DNA of 64,000 nucleotides from assembly GCA_963744905.1 (NCBI GenBank), contig CAVUUV010000003.1, forward strand, positions 868,001-932,000, read 5' to 3'. Positions 8,771 to 17,292 of this stretch are shown here, piece after piece; position 1 is the stretch's first letter, and every line of letters begins with the position of its first letter. A program made the position numbers and the translations under genes. The stretch comes from DATFFO01 sp963744905 (GTDB lineage Bacteria > Actinomycetota > Acidimicrobiia > Spongiisociales > ZC4RG35). The notes under the pieces are model-generated. The model made no database searches, was not told the DNA's origin, and saw only the letters and a list, made by a program, of their open reading frames with translations.

Positions 8771-9694
8771 TCATCGCCTCCTGAGTAGGACTCGATTGAC
8801 GGAGTGGTCGGCGGACTTGTCGAGGATCAGGGTGGCCCGTTCCCGTGTGGGAGCGATGTTCTGTTCCAGATTGGGCTGGTTTGTGTTGCGCCAGATGCGC
8901 TCGGCCTCCGCCCGTGCCTCTGCGTCGGAAAGCTCCGAGTAGCGATGGAAGTAGTTGTCCGGTTCACGGAAAGCTGTGTCCCGGAAGGTGAGGAAGCGGT
9001 CCACATACCAGCGCTCGACGTGGCGAGGGTCGGCGTCGACGTATATGGAGAAGTCGAAGTAATCCGACACGTAGGTGCCGAACCCGCCTCCCTGCAAGAC
9101 GTTGAGACCCTCGAGGATGACGATGTCGGGCTGTTCGACCACCCGAACCTGATCGGACACCACGTCGTAGAGGGTATGTGAGTACACGGGGGCGGACACC
9201 GCCCTGCGGCCCGACTTGACATCGGCCACGAACTCGATCAGCCGTCTGCGGTCGTAGCTCTCGGGGAACCCCTTCCGTTCCATGAGGCCCCGCTCCTCCA
9301 GGACGGCGTTGGGCCAGAGGAACCCATCCGTGGTGACCAGATCCACCCGGGGATGGTCCGGCCAACGGGAGAGGAGAGCCTGCAGCACCCGGGCTGAGGT
9401 GGACTTCCCCACCGCCACCGAACCGGCGATCCCGATGACGTACGGAACCGGAGTCGTGGGCTTGCCCAGGAAGGTGTCGGTCACCGAGAAGAGCGACTGG
9501 CTGGCCTTGACGTACAGGTTGAGCAAACGCGACAAGGGCAGGTAGATCCGTTCCACCTCGTCGATGGACAGCTCGACGTTGATACCTCTGATCGCCTCGA
9601 CGTCGTCTTCGTCGAGAGTCATCGGCGTCGAGGCTCGCAACGCCGACCACTCCGAACGGGAGAAGGCCAAAAAGGGTGTGGGATCAGGGCTCAT
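8771..9694 (-). CDS. coaA: Type I pantothenate kinase
   Basis: ATP-dependent phosphorylation of pantothenate, the committed step of CoA synthesis. The 307-residue product has the P-loop GSVAVGKS at 91-98, followed by LVTTDGFLWPN, the substrate-binding IVILEGLNVLQ and a C-terminal FRDTAFREPDNYFHRY segment, all characteristic of CoaA. It is divergent from the plsC gene with 33 bases between the starts, so the two promoters overlap. It heads an operon with the carbonic anhydrase gene. Confidence 0.95.
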   Translation of the reverse strand: MSPDPTPFLAFSRSEWSALRASTPMTLDEDDVEAIRGINVELSIDEVERIYLPLSRLLNLYVKASQSLFSVTDTFLGKPTTPVPYVIGIAGSVAVGKSTSARVLQALLSRWPDHPRVDLVTTDGFLWPNAVLEERGLMERKGFPESYDRRRLIEFVADVKSGRRAVSAPVYSHTLYDVVSDQVRVVEQPDIVILEGLNVLQGGGFGTYVSDYFDFSIYVDADPRHVERWYVDRFLTFRDTAFREPDNYFHRYSELSDAEARAEAERIWRNTNQPNLEQNIAPTRERATLILDKSADHSVNRVLLRRR

Positions 9695-9727
9695 GACCGG
9701 TGAGCAGCGTACCTACACTTCGGGCAC

Positions 9728-10462
9728 GTGAAGAAGCTGGCCTCCTGGATCGCTACCGGCCCATTCCTGATCGTCTTCGGCCTGGTGCTGGTGGTTTTCG
9801 ACCTGGCCGGACGCCTGGTCCGCCCCTTCTCGTTGACCGGCTTCGAGTGGGTGATGGGAGCCCTGCAATGGACGCTGGTGGGGGTGCTGCGGATGTTCGG
9901 GACACACATCGAAGTCGACCGCTCACCCGCCATCCGGCCCCGCACAGGCTATGTGGTGATCTCCAACCACCAGTCGATGTTCGACATCGCCCTCATCGGT
10001 GAGCTTCTCTTCTCCAACCTCCCCAAGTACGTAGCCAAGGCCGAGCTGGGGCGATGGATCCCCGCGGTGTCGCTGAACCTCAAACGGGGCGGCCACGCCC
10101 TGATCGAGAGGGACAACGCCCGTCAGGCGTTGGAGGAAATCTCCGCGTTCGGAAAGAGAGTTCAGTCGCGCAATCGCTCGGCCGTCATCTTCCCCGAGGG
10201 GACCCGGTCCGCCGACGGCGTTCTCAAGCCCTTCAAGAGAGCCGGGGCCAGGGCTCTGCTCGCCGCCGCCGACCACCTCCCGGTGATCCCTGTGGCCGTG
10301 GAGGGGTCATGGCAGCTCAACAAGATGGTGCCGTTCCGGCCCGGCTCCAGAATCAGGATCAGTCTGGGCGATCCCATTCCCCGAGCTCCCGACGACGCCG
10401 CCGAGTGCCTTCGCCGGGCTCAGGAGTGGATCAAGGGCCGGCTCACACCGGCTCCCGTCTGA
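9728..10462 (+). CDS. plsC: 1-acyl-sn-glycerol-3-phosphate acyltransferase (PlsC family)
   Basis: Adds the second acyl chain to lysophosphatidate in phospholipid synthesis at the inner face of the membrane. The 244-residue product begins at a GTG codon with an N-terminal hydrophobic anchor (about 8-26), then the catalytic HX4D motif (His81 to Asp86 in ISNHQSMFDIAL) and the acceptor-binding FPEGTRS at 155-161. VPVAVEGSWQ-type sequence follows. Its stop abuts the convergent rplQ stop with no spacing. Confidence 0.92.
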   Translation: MKKLASWIATGPFLIVFGLVLVVFDLAGRLVRPFSLTGFEWVMGALQWTLVGVLRMFGTHIEVDRSPAIRPRTGYVVISNHQSMFDIALIGELLFSNLPKYVAKAELGRWIPAVSLNLKRGGHALIERDNARQALEEISAFGKRVQSRNRSAVIFPEGTRSADGVLKPFKRAGARALLAAADHLPVIPVAVEGSWQLNKMVPFRPGSRIRISLGDPIPRAPDDAAECLRRAQEWIKGRLTPAPV

Positions 10463-10813
10463 TCAGACCAGCTCGATGATCGCCATCTCGGTGGCGTCAC
10501 CGCGGCGCGGGCCCAGCTTGACGATCCGGGTGTAACCACCGGGTCGGTCGACATAGCGCGGTGCCACCTCGGTGAACAGACGGGTCAGGGTGTCCCGATC
10601 GGTGATGGTGCGCCGGACGACCCGCCGGTTGTGGGATCCGTCGACCCGGGCCCGGGTGATCATCTTCTCCGCCACGGGACGAACCGCCTTGGCCCGGGCC
10701 AGAGTCGTCTCTACCCGTCCCTCATTGATCAGCGAGGTGGTCAGATTGGCCAGCATGTGGCGCGAATGGGCGGGCGAACCACCCAGGCGGGGACCCTTCT
10801 TCGGGCGAGGCAT
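10463..10813 (-). CDS. rplQ: 50S ribosomal protein L17
   Basis: Large-subunit protein near the exit tunnel. The 116-residue product begins MPRPKKGPRLGGSPAHSRHM, the standard start, and keeps the ANLTTSLINEGRVETT block. It is the last gene of the rpmJ-rpsM-rpsK-rpsD-rpoA-rplQ unit; its ATG overlaps the rpoA stop by one base. It ends with no spare base against the convergent plsC. Confidence 0.97.
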   Translation of the reverse strand: MPRPKKGPRLGGSPAHSRHMLANLTTSLINEGRVETTLARAKAVRPVAEKMITRARVDGSHNRRVVRRTITDRDTLTRLFTEVAPRYVDRPGGYTRIVKLGPRRGDATEMAIIELV

Positions 10814-11763
10814 CAGTCGCCGCTCCCTCCGGTGGCATCCGCCAGCGACAGGCCCAGCTCATCCAGCTTGGCGACGACCTCCTCCAGGCTCTTCTGACCG
10901 AAGTTGGTGATGTTGAGGAGATCGTCGGAGGTGCGCTCCACCAGCTCGCCAACCGTTTTCACCTGGGCGCGGCGCAGGCAGTTGCGGGGACGCTCGGAAA
11001 GATCGAGTGCCTCGATGGGCAGGTCCAGATCGGGAGAGCCGGATCCCTCCGGTTCCACGTCGCCCAGCTCCAGGCCGACGCCCTCGGCCATGTCGGCGAA
11101 CAGGCCCATCAGCTCACGCAGCGTCTTGCCCGCCGAGGACACGGCCTCCCCGGGATCGACGGCGCCGTTGGTCTCCACGTCGAGCACGAGACGGTCGAAG
11201 TTGGTCATCTGGCCCACCTGGGTGTTCTCCACCCGGTAGGCGACCTTACGCACCGGAGAGAAAATGGAGTCGACCGGTATCACCCCGATCGGCTGACCGC
11301 TCTCCTTGTTGGAGTCGGCGCCTCGATAGCCCACCCCCTGGGCGACACTCAGCTCCATCTCCAGCCGCCCGTTCGACGACAGGGTGGCGAGATGGAGATC
11401 GGGGTTGACGATCTCGACACCGGCCGGCAGCTTGAGGTCACCTGCGGTGACGTCACCCGCCCCTTTGGCCGACAGGTAGAGCGTCTTGGGCTCTCCGTCC
11501 TCGAGGCGAACCACGATCTGCTTTATGTTGAGGATCAGGTCGACGACGTCTTCCACCACCCCCTCCACGGTGGAGAACTCGTGCTCGACTCCCTCGATCT
11601 GGATCGAGGTGACCGCCGCCCCGGGGATCCGGGACAGGAGGGTGCGACGCATGGTGTTGCCGAGCGTGTAGCCAAAGCCCGGCTCCAGCGGCTCGACGGT
11701 GAAGCGTGAGCGATTCTCGCTCACCTGCTCCTCTTCGATATGTGGTCTTTGGACAATCAGCAC
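10813..11763 (-). CDS. rpoA: RNA polymerase alpha subunit
   Basis: Scaffold of RNA polymerase assembly and, through its C-terminal domain, contact point for activators and UP elements. The 316-residue product has the N-terminal dimerisation domain (EPLEPGFGYTLGNTMRR), the insert domain and the helix-hairpin C-terminal domain with LSERPRNCLRRAQVKTVGEL and TNFGQKSLEEV. It starts at ATG 11763 and is 10 bases downstream of rpsD. Confidence 0.98.
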   Translation of the reverse strand: MLIVQRPHIEEEQVSENRSRFTVEPLEPGFGYTLGNTMRRTLLSRIPGAAVTSIQIEGVEHEFSTVEGVVEDVVDLILNIKQIVVRLEDGEPKTLYLSAKGAGDVTAGDLKLPAGVEIVNPDLHLATLSSNGRLEMELSVAQGVGYRGADSNKESGQPIGVIPVDSIFSPVRKVAYRVENTQVGQMTNFDRLVLDVETNGAVDPGEAVSSAGKTLRELMGLFADMAEGVGLELGDVEPEGSGSPDLDLPIEALDLSERPRNCLRRAQVKTVGELVERTSDDLLNITNFGQKSLEEVVAKLDELGLSLADATGGSGD

Positions 11764-11773
11764 TATCAGTTCC

Positions 11774-12379
11774 TCACTTCGAGTAGAGCTCTACGACCAA
11801 CTGCTCCTGGATGGGCGTATCGATCTGGTCTCTGCTGGGCAGGTCGCGTACGGCGATACGTCGCTCATCGAGATTCACATCCAGCCATTCCGGGGTCATC
11901 CGATCCATGGTGTCGACCGAATGCTGGATGGTGACCATGTCCCGGGAGCGCTCCTTCACGGTGACCACATCACCTGCCCGCACCTGGAACGAGGGAATGT
12001 CGACCTTCCTGCCATTGACGGTGAAGTGGCCATGGTTGACCAGCTGGCGGGCCTGGGGACGGGTCGCCGCCAGCCCCGAACGCCACACCACGTTGTCGAG
12101 ACGGCACTCGAGGATCTGGAGCAGGTTGTCGCCGGTGATTCCGGGCCGGCGAGCAGCCTCCTGGTAGTACTTGCGGAATTGCCTCTCCAGCACGCCGTAC
12201 ATCACACGCAGCTTCTGCTTCTCGCGCAGCTGGATCTGATAGTCGCTTTCCCTGATTCGTCCCCGGCCGTGCTCCCCGGGCGGATAGGGCCGGCGATCGA
12301 CGGGGCATTTCTTCGACTGGCACAGGGGGGTGCGAGCCCGCCGACATGCCTTGTGCTTGGGACCTGTGTATCGCGCCAT
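11774..12379 (-). CDS. rpsD: 30S ribosomal protein S4
   Basis: Primary 16S rRNA binding protein and assembly initiator. From the ATG at 12379 the product is 201 residues, starting MARYTGPKHKACRRARTPLC. Cysteines 12, 20 and 25 are present, a partial version of the zinc-type S4 N-terminus. The S4 RNA-binding domain (RLDNVVWRSGLA, ARQLVNHGHFTVNG) follows. Further in-frame extension upstream runs into rpsK and is not real. It is two bases after rpsK. Confidence 0.96.
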   Translation of the reverse strand: MARYTGPKHKACRRARTPLCQSKKCPVDRRPYPPGEHGRGRIRESDYQIQLREKQKLRVMYGVLERQFRKYYQEAARRPGITGDNLLQILECRLDNVVWRSGLAATRPQARQLVNHGHFTVNGRKVDIPSFQVRAGDVVTVKERSRDMVTIQHSVDTMDRMTPEWLDVNLDERRIAVRDLPSRDQIDTPIQEQLVVELYSK

Positions 12380-12381
12380 GT

Positions 12382-12783
12382 TCAGCCCCTCCGACGTTTC
12401 TTGAGACGTACTCCGTTGTGGGGTATGGGTGTGACATCGCGCACCCCGCTCACCTCCATGCCCATGTTCTGGAGGGTGCGGACCGCGGTATCCCGACCCG
12501 ACCCGGTACCGGAAACGATCACATCCAGCTTGCGAATCCCGTGCTCCCCCGCCCGCCGGGCGGCCTCTTCGGCCGCCACCTGAGCGGCATAGGGGGTGGA
12601 CTTGCGGGATCCCTTGAAGCCCACCGAGCCACCGGAGGTCCATGCGACGACGGCGCCGGTCTGGTCGGTGATGGAGATGATCGTGTTGTTGAAACTCGCC
12701 TTGATGTGAGCCTGGCCGTGGGCGATGTTCTTGCGCTCGCGACGCCGGACCCTCTTTTGAGCTGGCTTCTGCTGTTTCGCCAC
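12382..12783 (-). CDS. rpsK: 30S ribosomal protein S11
   Basis: Platform protein of the small subunit that lines the mRNA exit path. The 133-residue product has a lysine/arginine-rich N-terminus (residues 3-19), then IAHGQAHIKASFNNTII and GGSVGFKGSRKSTPYAAQ, and ends IPHNGVRLKKRRRG, all standard for S11. It is between rpsM and rpsD with short gaps of 9 and 2 bases. Confidence 0.97.
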   Translation of the reverse strand: MAKQQKPAQKRVRRRERKNIAHGQAHIKASFNNTIISITDQTGAVVAWTSGGSVGFKGSRKSTPYAAQVAAEEAARRAGEHGIRKLDVIVSGTGSGRDTAVRTLQNMGMEVSGVRDVTPIPHNGVRLKKRRRG

Positions 12784-12792
12784 CGACTACTC

Positions 12793-13170
12793 CTACTTCT
12801 TCAGCTTCTTCTTGCCGGCTATGGCCTTGCGGGGACCCTTGCGGGTGCGGGCGTTGGTATGCGTCCGCTGGCCGCGCACGGGAAGTCCCCGGCGGTGACG
12901 AATGCCCTGATAAGTGCCGATCTCGATCTTGCGCTTGATGTTCTGCTGGACGTCACGCCGCAAGTCGCCTTCGACCTCGAATTGCTGGTCGATGAATCGG
13001 CGAATCCGGGTCACCTCGTCGTCGGTCAACTCCCGCACCTTGGTTCCTGGATCGATGTCGGTGCCCTCGCATATGAGGGCGGCCCGGCTCCGACCGATCC
13101 CGAAGATATAGGTGAGACCGATTTCCAGACGCTTGTCCCGGGGCAGGTCGACTCCTGCGATTCTCGCCAT
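12793..13170 (-). CDS. rpsM: 30S ribosomal protein S13
   Basis: Head protein of the small subunit that contacts P-site tRNA and bridges to L5. The 125-residue product begins MARIAGVDLPRDKRLEIGLTY, has RGLPVRGQRTHTNARTRKG near the C-terminus and ends in a lysine-rich tail. It follows rpmJ by four bases. Confidence 0.97.
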   Translation of the reverse strand: MARIAGVDLPRDKRLEIGLTYIFGIGRSRAALICEGTDIDPGTKVRELTDDEVTRIRRFIDQQFEVEGDLRRDVQQNIKRKIEIGTYQGIRHRRGLPVRGQRTHTNARTRKGPRKAIAGKKKLKK

Positions 13171-13174
13171 TGGT

Positions 13175-13288
13175 CTAACCCTGCCTCTGCTTGTGGCGAG
13201 GATTGCTGCATATCACCCATACCCGCCCGCGGCGGCGGATGATGCGACATTTCTCACACATTCTCTTTGTCGAAGGACGCACCTTCAT
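13175..13288 (-). CDS. rpmJ: 50S ribosomal protein L36
   Basis: Very small zinc-ribbon protein of the large subunit. Translating from the ATG at 13288 gives 37 residues beginning MKVRPSTKRMCEKCRIIRR and ending CSNPRHKQRQG, with the C11-x2-C14...C27...H32 zinc ligands of the C+ form. It sits four bases before rpsM. The gene normally found in front of it, infA, is absent here; 280 bases of non-coding sequence separate it from map. Confidence 0.96.
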   Translation of the reverse strand: MKVRPSTKRMCEKCRIIRRRGRVWVICSNPRHKQRQG

Positions 13289-13465
13289 TGGTCACTCCAG
13301 ACGTTTCCGTCGGCCGATGGCGAACACCGGCACTTCGACTCGTTGCCTTGTTTCACACCCGCCGACGCCTGCACCGGCGACAAAGGTCGCACGAGGGAGG
13401 GGTGCTCGCGGAAGCTGGTGCCGACTCCCTACCCGCACCGGGAGAGGGCCGCACACCAGGGAACA

Positions 13466-13495
13466 ATGCTACCCACTCCACCTGATCTAGTTCAA
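13466..13495 (-). promoter_or_regulatory. Putative promoter of the rpmJ-rpsM-rpsK-rpsD-rpoA-rplQ unit
   Basis: On the minus strand TTGAAC (13490-13495) and TAGCAT (13466-13471) are separated by 18 bases, close to the sigma-70/SigA consensus. The rpmJ start is about 180 bases further down. This is sequence resemblance only. Confidence 0.4.
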
Positions 13496-13513
13496 ATCAG
13501 GGGCCCTCGATCG

Positions 13514-13561
13514 TTTTGGCGCGACATTCGGGGCACATTCGGCCTGATCGTCGCGCCAAAA
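13514..13561. terminator. Perfect 12-bp inverted repeat downstream of map
   Basis: TTTTGGCGCGAC at 13514-13525 and its exact complement GTCGCGCCAAAA at 13550-13561 flank a 24-base loop that itself holds ACATTCGG twice. It begins seven bases after the map stop. The T-rich end on the minus strand side fits a transcription terminator for map, but the long loop would also suit a protein-binding site. Confidence 0.45.
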
Positions 13562-13567
13562 GGGCAG

Positions 13568-14362
13568 TCAGCCGGCCGCCACCCGTTCCACGTGCTCGAC
13601 CGGGACCGGCGCCTCGCCCATGGTGAAGACCATGACGCCTTCTTTGGTTATGGCCACCGTGTGTTCGAAGTGAGCCGACAACGACCCGTCGGCGGTCCGG
13701 ACCGTCCATCCGTCGTCATCGACGGCGGTGTGGCGGTCGCCGAGGTTGAACATGGGCTCGATGCACAGCGCCATGCCGGTCCTCAACTTCATCCCCTTCC
13801 CCTTCTCTCCCAGATTGGGCACCTGTGGCTCTTCATGCATCTGGCGACCGATGCCATGGCCCAGATACTCCTCCACGATGCCGTAGCCGTGCCGACGCCC
13901 CACCCCGGAGACGGCCGCCCCGATATCCCCCAACCTGGCCCCGTGATGGACGGCGGCTATTCCCGCCCACAGGGCCTCCTCGGTGGCTTCGACCAGCTCC
14001 CGAGCCTCGGGGTTCACCTCACCGATGGCCATGGTGAAGGCGGCGTCGCCGTGGAAACCCCGGTAGATGGCTCCGGCGTCGACCGAGAGGATGTCGCCCT
14101 CCCGCAACCGATAGTCGTTGGGGATCCCGTGGACGATGACATCGTTGGGTGAGAGGCACAGGGTGGCGGGGTAGGTCCCGTGATAGTTGAGGAACGAGGA
14201 GGTGCAGTCTCTCTCTTCGAGGATCCGGCGGGAAATGGCTTCCAGATCCATCAAAGACACACCGGGATGAGCCGCCTCCCGCACGGCCTGGTGGACAGCA
14301 GCCACACAGGCTCCCGCCACGGCCATCTTCTCGAACTCTCGCCGGGACTTGATGGTGATCAC
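13568..14362 (-). CDS. map: Methionine aminopeptidase, type I
   Basis: Removes the N-terminal methionine from new proteins. The 264-residue product has the five metal ligands of the pita-bread fold: VDAG and HGDAA (two Asp), GHGIG (His), CIEPM (Glu) and HFEHT (Glu). There is no N-terminal zinc-finger or SH3-binding extension, so it is the short type Ia form. It normally follows adk directly; here an ERCC4-type gene is inserted between them. Confidence 0.96.
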   Translation of the reverse strand: MITIKSRREFEKMAVAGACVAAVHQAVREAAHPGVSLMDLEAISRRILEERDCTSSFLNYHGTYPATLCLSPNDVIVHGIPNDYRLREGDILSVDAGAIYRGFHGDAAFTMAIGEVNPEARELVEATEEALWAGIAAVHHGARLGDIGAAVSGVGRRHGYGIVEEYLGHGIGRQMHEEPQVPNLGEKGKGMKLRTGMALCIEPMFNLGDRHTAVDDDGWTVRTADGSLSAHFEHTVAITKEGVMVFTMGEAPVPVEHVERVAAG

Positions 14363-14418
14363 GACGGGTTCAGGTTACAAGGACGGCACAGTTGCCCACC
14401 ACGGACCAGACAAGTCGC

Positions 14419-15231
14419 TCATTCTCCCTCCCCGGTCGCCTCCGGACCTGCCAGCTCTTGCAGGGCTGCCGCCAGAAAGCGATAGGTCCACTCCTCGGCG
14501 AATTTGCGATTCTCACAGAAGACGATCGGCACCGAGGGATAACGCACCTGAAGACGTGCCACCAGGTCGGGCAACCAGCCCTCCTCCACCCACTCAGTCT
14601 TGAACAGGGCCGTGTAACGATCCTCTATCACCACAGCCGCTGCGTCTAGGCCGCTCAGCTCCGCCATCACGAACCCGAGTTTCCCCGACACGAGGTCGGC
14701 AGCCAGATTCGCCATGGTCTTCCGCTCCACCACCGCCACCACCTCATCATCGTCTATGACCGCATAATCGCCTACCGAGAGGGTCCTGCGCTCGGTCCTG
14801 ACTCCCTGGGGGGTGAAGCGATACGGATAGCGCTCCCGTGTATCGACGTAGATCGTCCCGTCCGTCAGTCCCCGAGCCCGACGCCGGGGGATCCGGGCAC
14901 CGGGCCTGGCCTGGCGCGCGACCTTGGCCGTCTGCCACAGGATCACCTCCCGGCCCCGACTGCGGGTGAAGACGAACTGGCTCCGATAGTTGGCGCGCCT
15001 GTCCAGAATCAGGTCTATGGCAGCACCGCGTCGTCGGCAGACCTTGACGGCCACCTCCTCGATCACCTCCGCCTCATCCGGCCAGGAGCCGAGGGGATGA
15101 CAGTAGGACCGTGAAGCTCGGGGCCATGTCTCCCGGGTCTTGAAGTAGATCCCGCCCTCGATCGGGAGCTTGACAAGATAGGGCAGGCTGGAGTCCCTGT
15201 CCGGATTGTGGGCTAGGACGAAGTTCTCCAT
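14419..15231 (-). CDS. ERCC4/XPF-type nuclease domain protein
   Basis: The 270-residue product has an uncharacterised N-terminal half (1-120) and an XPF/ERCC4 nuclease fold in the C-terminal half: IYVDTRERYPYRF (conserved Asp130), LSVGDYAVID and ERKTMANLAADL (ERK at 169-171), followed by AAVVIEDRY. These are the acidic and lysine residues of the ERKxxxD nuclease site. There is no helicase domain and no clear HhH motif. Such proteins are widespread in Actinobacteria without a known role, presumably in DNA repair. Its position inside the ribosomal operon, 40 bases after adk and 57 bases before map, suggests growth-coupled expression. Confidence 0.8.
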   Translation of the reverse strand: MENFVLAHNPDRDSSLPYLVKLPIEGGIYFKTRETWPRASRSYCHPLGSWPDEAEVIEEVAVKVCRRRGAAIDLILDRRANYRSQFVFTRSRGREVILWQTAKVARQARPGARIPRRRARGLTDGTIYVDTRERYPYRFTPQGVRTERRTLSVGDYAVIDDDEVVAVVERKTMANLAADLVSGKLGFVMAELSGLDAAAVVIEDRYTALFKTEWVEEGWLPDLVARLQVRYPSVPIVFCENRKFAEEWTYRFLAAALQELAGPEATGEGE

Positions 15232-15271
15232 GCGGTCAGTATGACCGGGTCCAGGGCGCCAGCGCGACCTG

Positions 15272-15829
15272 TCAGTCGATGTCGGCTTCCCTGACCGCGG
15301 CCAGCACCCTCTCGGTGATCTGGTCGATCTCGCCCATTCCGTCCACCTCCACCACGATCCCCCGACGGCGGTAGATGGCCAGAATCGGCTCGGTCTGCTC
15401 CAGATAGACCTTGAACCGATTGCGGATGGTCTCCTCCGTGTCGTCGGCCCGTCCCCGCGACAGCATGCGCTGGGCCAGCGCCTCCTCGTCCACCTCGAAC
15501 AGCACCACCCGGTCCAGCCCGTCCTCTCCGATCAGTGAGTCGAGCGCCGCCACCTGGGGCTCGGTACGAGGGAATCCGTCCAGGATGAAGCCATCCTCGG
15601 CATCCGGCTGGGAAATGCGCTCCCGTAGCATCTCCACCGTGATCGAGTCCGGCACGTAGTCACCTGCCTCCATGATCGCCTTCACCTGCTCACCCAGTTC
15701 CGTGCCTTCACCCACGTGATGGCGGAACATCTCCCCGGTGGAGATGTGGGGGATCCCGAGTCGCTCGGCAACCCGCGCTGCCTGGGTGCCCTTGCCGGCC
15801 CCGGGTGGGCCGATGAAAAGCAGGTTCAT
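15272..15829 (-). CDS. adk: Adenylate kinase
   Basis: Equilibrates ATP, ADP and AMP. From the ATG at 15829 the 185-residue product begins MNLLFIGPPGAGKGTQAARV, placing the P-loop at 7-15. ISTGEMFRHHV and ILDGFPRTEPQ are the AMP-binding parts. The lid is short and has no zinc cysteines. A nine-residue upstream extension in frame is unlikely because it precedes the conserved MNLLFIG start. It follows secY as in most bacteria. Confidence 0.96.
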   Translation of the reverse strand: MNLLFIGPPGAGKGTQAARVAERLGIPHISTGEMFRHHVGEGTELGEQVKAIMEAGDYVPDSITVEMLRERISQPDAEDGFILDGFPRTEPQVAALDSLIGEDGLDRVVLFEVDEEALAQRMLSRGRADDTEETIRNRFKVYLEQTEPILAIYRRRGIVVEVDGMGEIDQITERVLAAVREADID

Positions 15830-15884
15830 GACGCGTCCCGGCGCGGACCGCGCCATGCAGCGGGTCGAAGTCGGCCGGCGATCA

Positions 15885-17201
15885 TCACGTCAGTATCCCC
15901 TCGTAGTTGCGCATGGTGAGCTGGGACTCGATCTGTTTCATGGTCTCGAGCGCCACCCCGACGACGATGAGGATCGAGACCCCGGTGAACGGCACCGGGA
16001 TATGCCAGATGATCCCGGCCACCACCGGAAGCACCGAGATCACGCCCAGGAAGATCGACCCGGGCAGGGTGATGCGGTTGAGGATGTGGGCCAGATGCTG
16101 CTCGGTCTGGCGGCCCGGCCTCACGCCGGGGACGAAACCGCCGTTGCGCTGAATCATCTCGGCCTGCTTCTGAGGGTCGAATTGAATGGCGGTGTAGAAG
16201 TAGGTGAAGAAGATGATGAGCAGGAAGAGCAGGATCACGTACCACCACGAAGCCTGCCCTGTGGCTCCGCCTCCCAGGTTCTGGTCGATCCAGCGGTAGA
16301 TGGCCTGAACCCAGGCCGAGTCCGAGGGGATGGCGGTGATGATCATGGCGGGGAACAGCAGCACGGAGGTGGCGAAGATGACCGGGATCACACCGGCCGT
16401 GTTGACCTTGAGCGGTATGTACGTCGACTGGCCACCCATGACCCGGCGTCCTCTGACCCGCTTGGCGAACTGGATGGGGATGCGACGCTGGCCCTGATCG
16501 ACGTAGATGATGGCCCCGATCATGGCCAGGAAGACGATCACCATCACCCCGAACCGGACCGGCAGGCCGACCGCCACCGTGTTACCCCACATCTGGCCGA
16601 AGATGAAGGGGAACTGGCTGATGATGCTGATGAAGATCAGCAGGGACATGCCGTTGCCGACGCCCCGCTGGGAGATGAGCTCGCCCAGCCACATGACGAA
16701 GGCGGTTCCGGCCGTCATGGTTATCACGATCAGGGCGACCCGCCCCGGCGTGTAGTTGGGGACCAGGTCGATCCCGCCCGTGAACCGGCCCACGTGGAAC
16801 AGGAAGGTGAAGGCGGTCGACTGGATCAGGGCCAGGGCCACCGTCATGTATCGGGTCCACTGGGTGATCACCTTCTGGCCCGACTCCCCTTCGTCCTGGA
16901 GGGCCTCGAGCTTGGGGATCACCACGGTGAGAAGCTGCATGATGATGGAAGCGGTGATGTAGGGGAGGATCCCCAGAGCAAAGACGGAGAACTGCTCCAG
17001 GGCTCCGCCGGAGAACAGGTTGAGGAGGCCGTAGATGCCGCCCGCCTGCTGCTGTTGCTGGAACACCTGCACGGCGGCGAGGTCCACACCGGGGACGGGG
17101 ATGGTGGCCCCCAACCGGTAGATCCCGAACATGGCCAGCGTGAAGAGGATCTTCTGGCGCAGGTCCGGGACCTTGAACATGTTGCGGTAGATGGAAAGCA
17201 T
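15885..17201 (-). CDS. secY: Preprotein translocase subunit SecY
   Basis: Pore of the Sec translocon in the inner membrane. The 438-residue product has about ten transmembrane segments, PNYTPGRVALIVITM in the middle, GIGNGMS-like GVGNGMSLLIFISII, and the cytoplasmic loop with GGFVPGVRPGRQTEQ that contacts SecA and the ribosome. It lies between rplO (92 bases) and adk (55 bases) as usual. Confidence 0.97.
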   Translation of the reverse strand: MLSIYRNMFKVPDLRQKILFTLAMFGIYRLGATIPVPGVDLAAVQVFQQQQQAGGIYGLLNLFSGGALEQFSVFALGILPYITASIIMQLLTVVIPKLEALQDEGESGQKVITQWTRYMTVALALIQSTAFTFLFHVGRFTGGIDLVPNYTPGRVALIVITMTAGTAFVMWLGELISQRGVGNGMSLLIFISIISQFPFIFGQMWGNTVAVGLPVRFGVMVIVFLAMIGAIIYVDQGQRRIPIQFAKRVRGRRVMGGQSTYIPLKVNTAGVIPVIFATSVLLFPAMIITAIPSDSAWVQAIYRWIDQNLGGGATGQASWWYVILLFLLIIFFTYFYTAIQFDPQKQAEMIQRNGGFVPGVRPGRQTEQHLAHILNRITLPGSIFLGVISVLPVVAGIIWHIPVPFTGVSILIVVGVALETMKQIESQLTMRNYEGILT

Positions 17202-17292
17202 CCGGTCTCTCTCAGATTGGCCGTGGCGCCGTCACAGGGTATCTGCTTTCCCGATCTTGGCGGGCGGCGCCGACGATCACTCCACTATTCGA

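Larger units (their letters stand above)
13289..13567. other. map-rpmJ intergenic region; infA missing
   Basis: This stretch holds no recognisable gene on either strand. infA usually lies between map and rpmJ in Actinobacteria, but no IF-1-like sequence appears in any frame. The region contains a perfect 12-bp inverted repeat near map and a good sigma-70-type promoter for rpmJ, so the operon appears to be split here into two transcription units. Confidence 0.6.
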
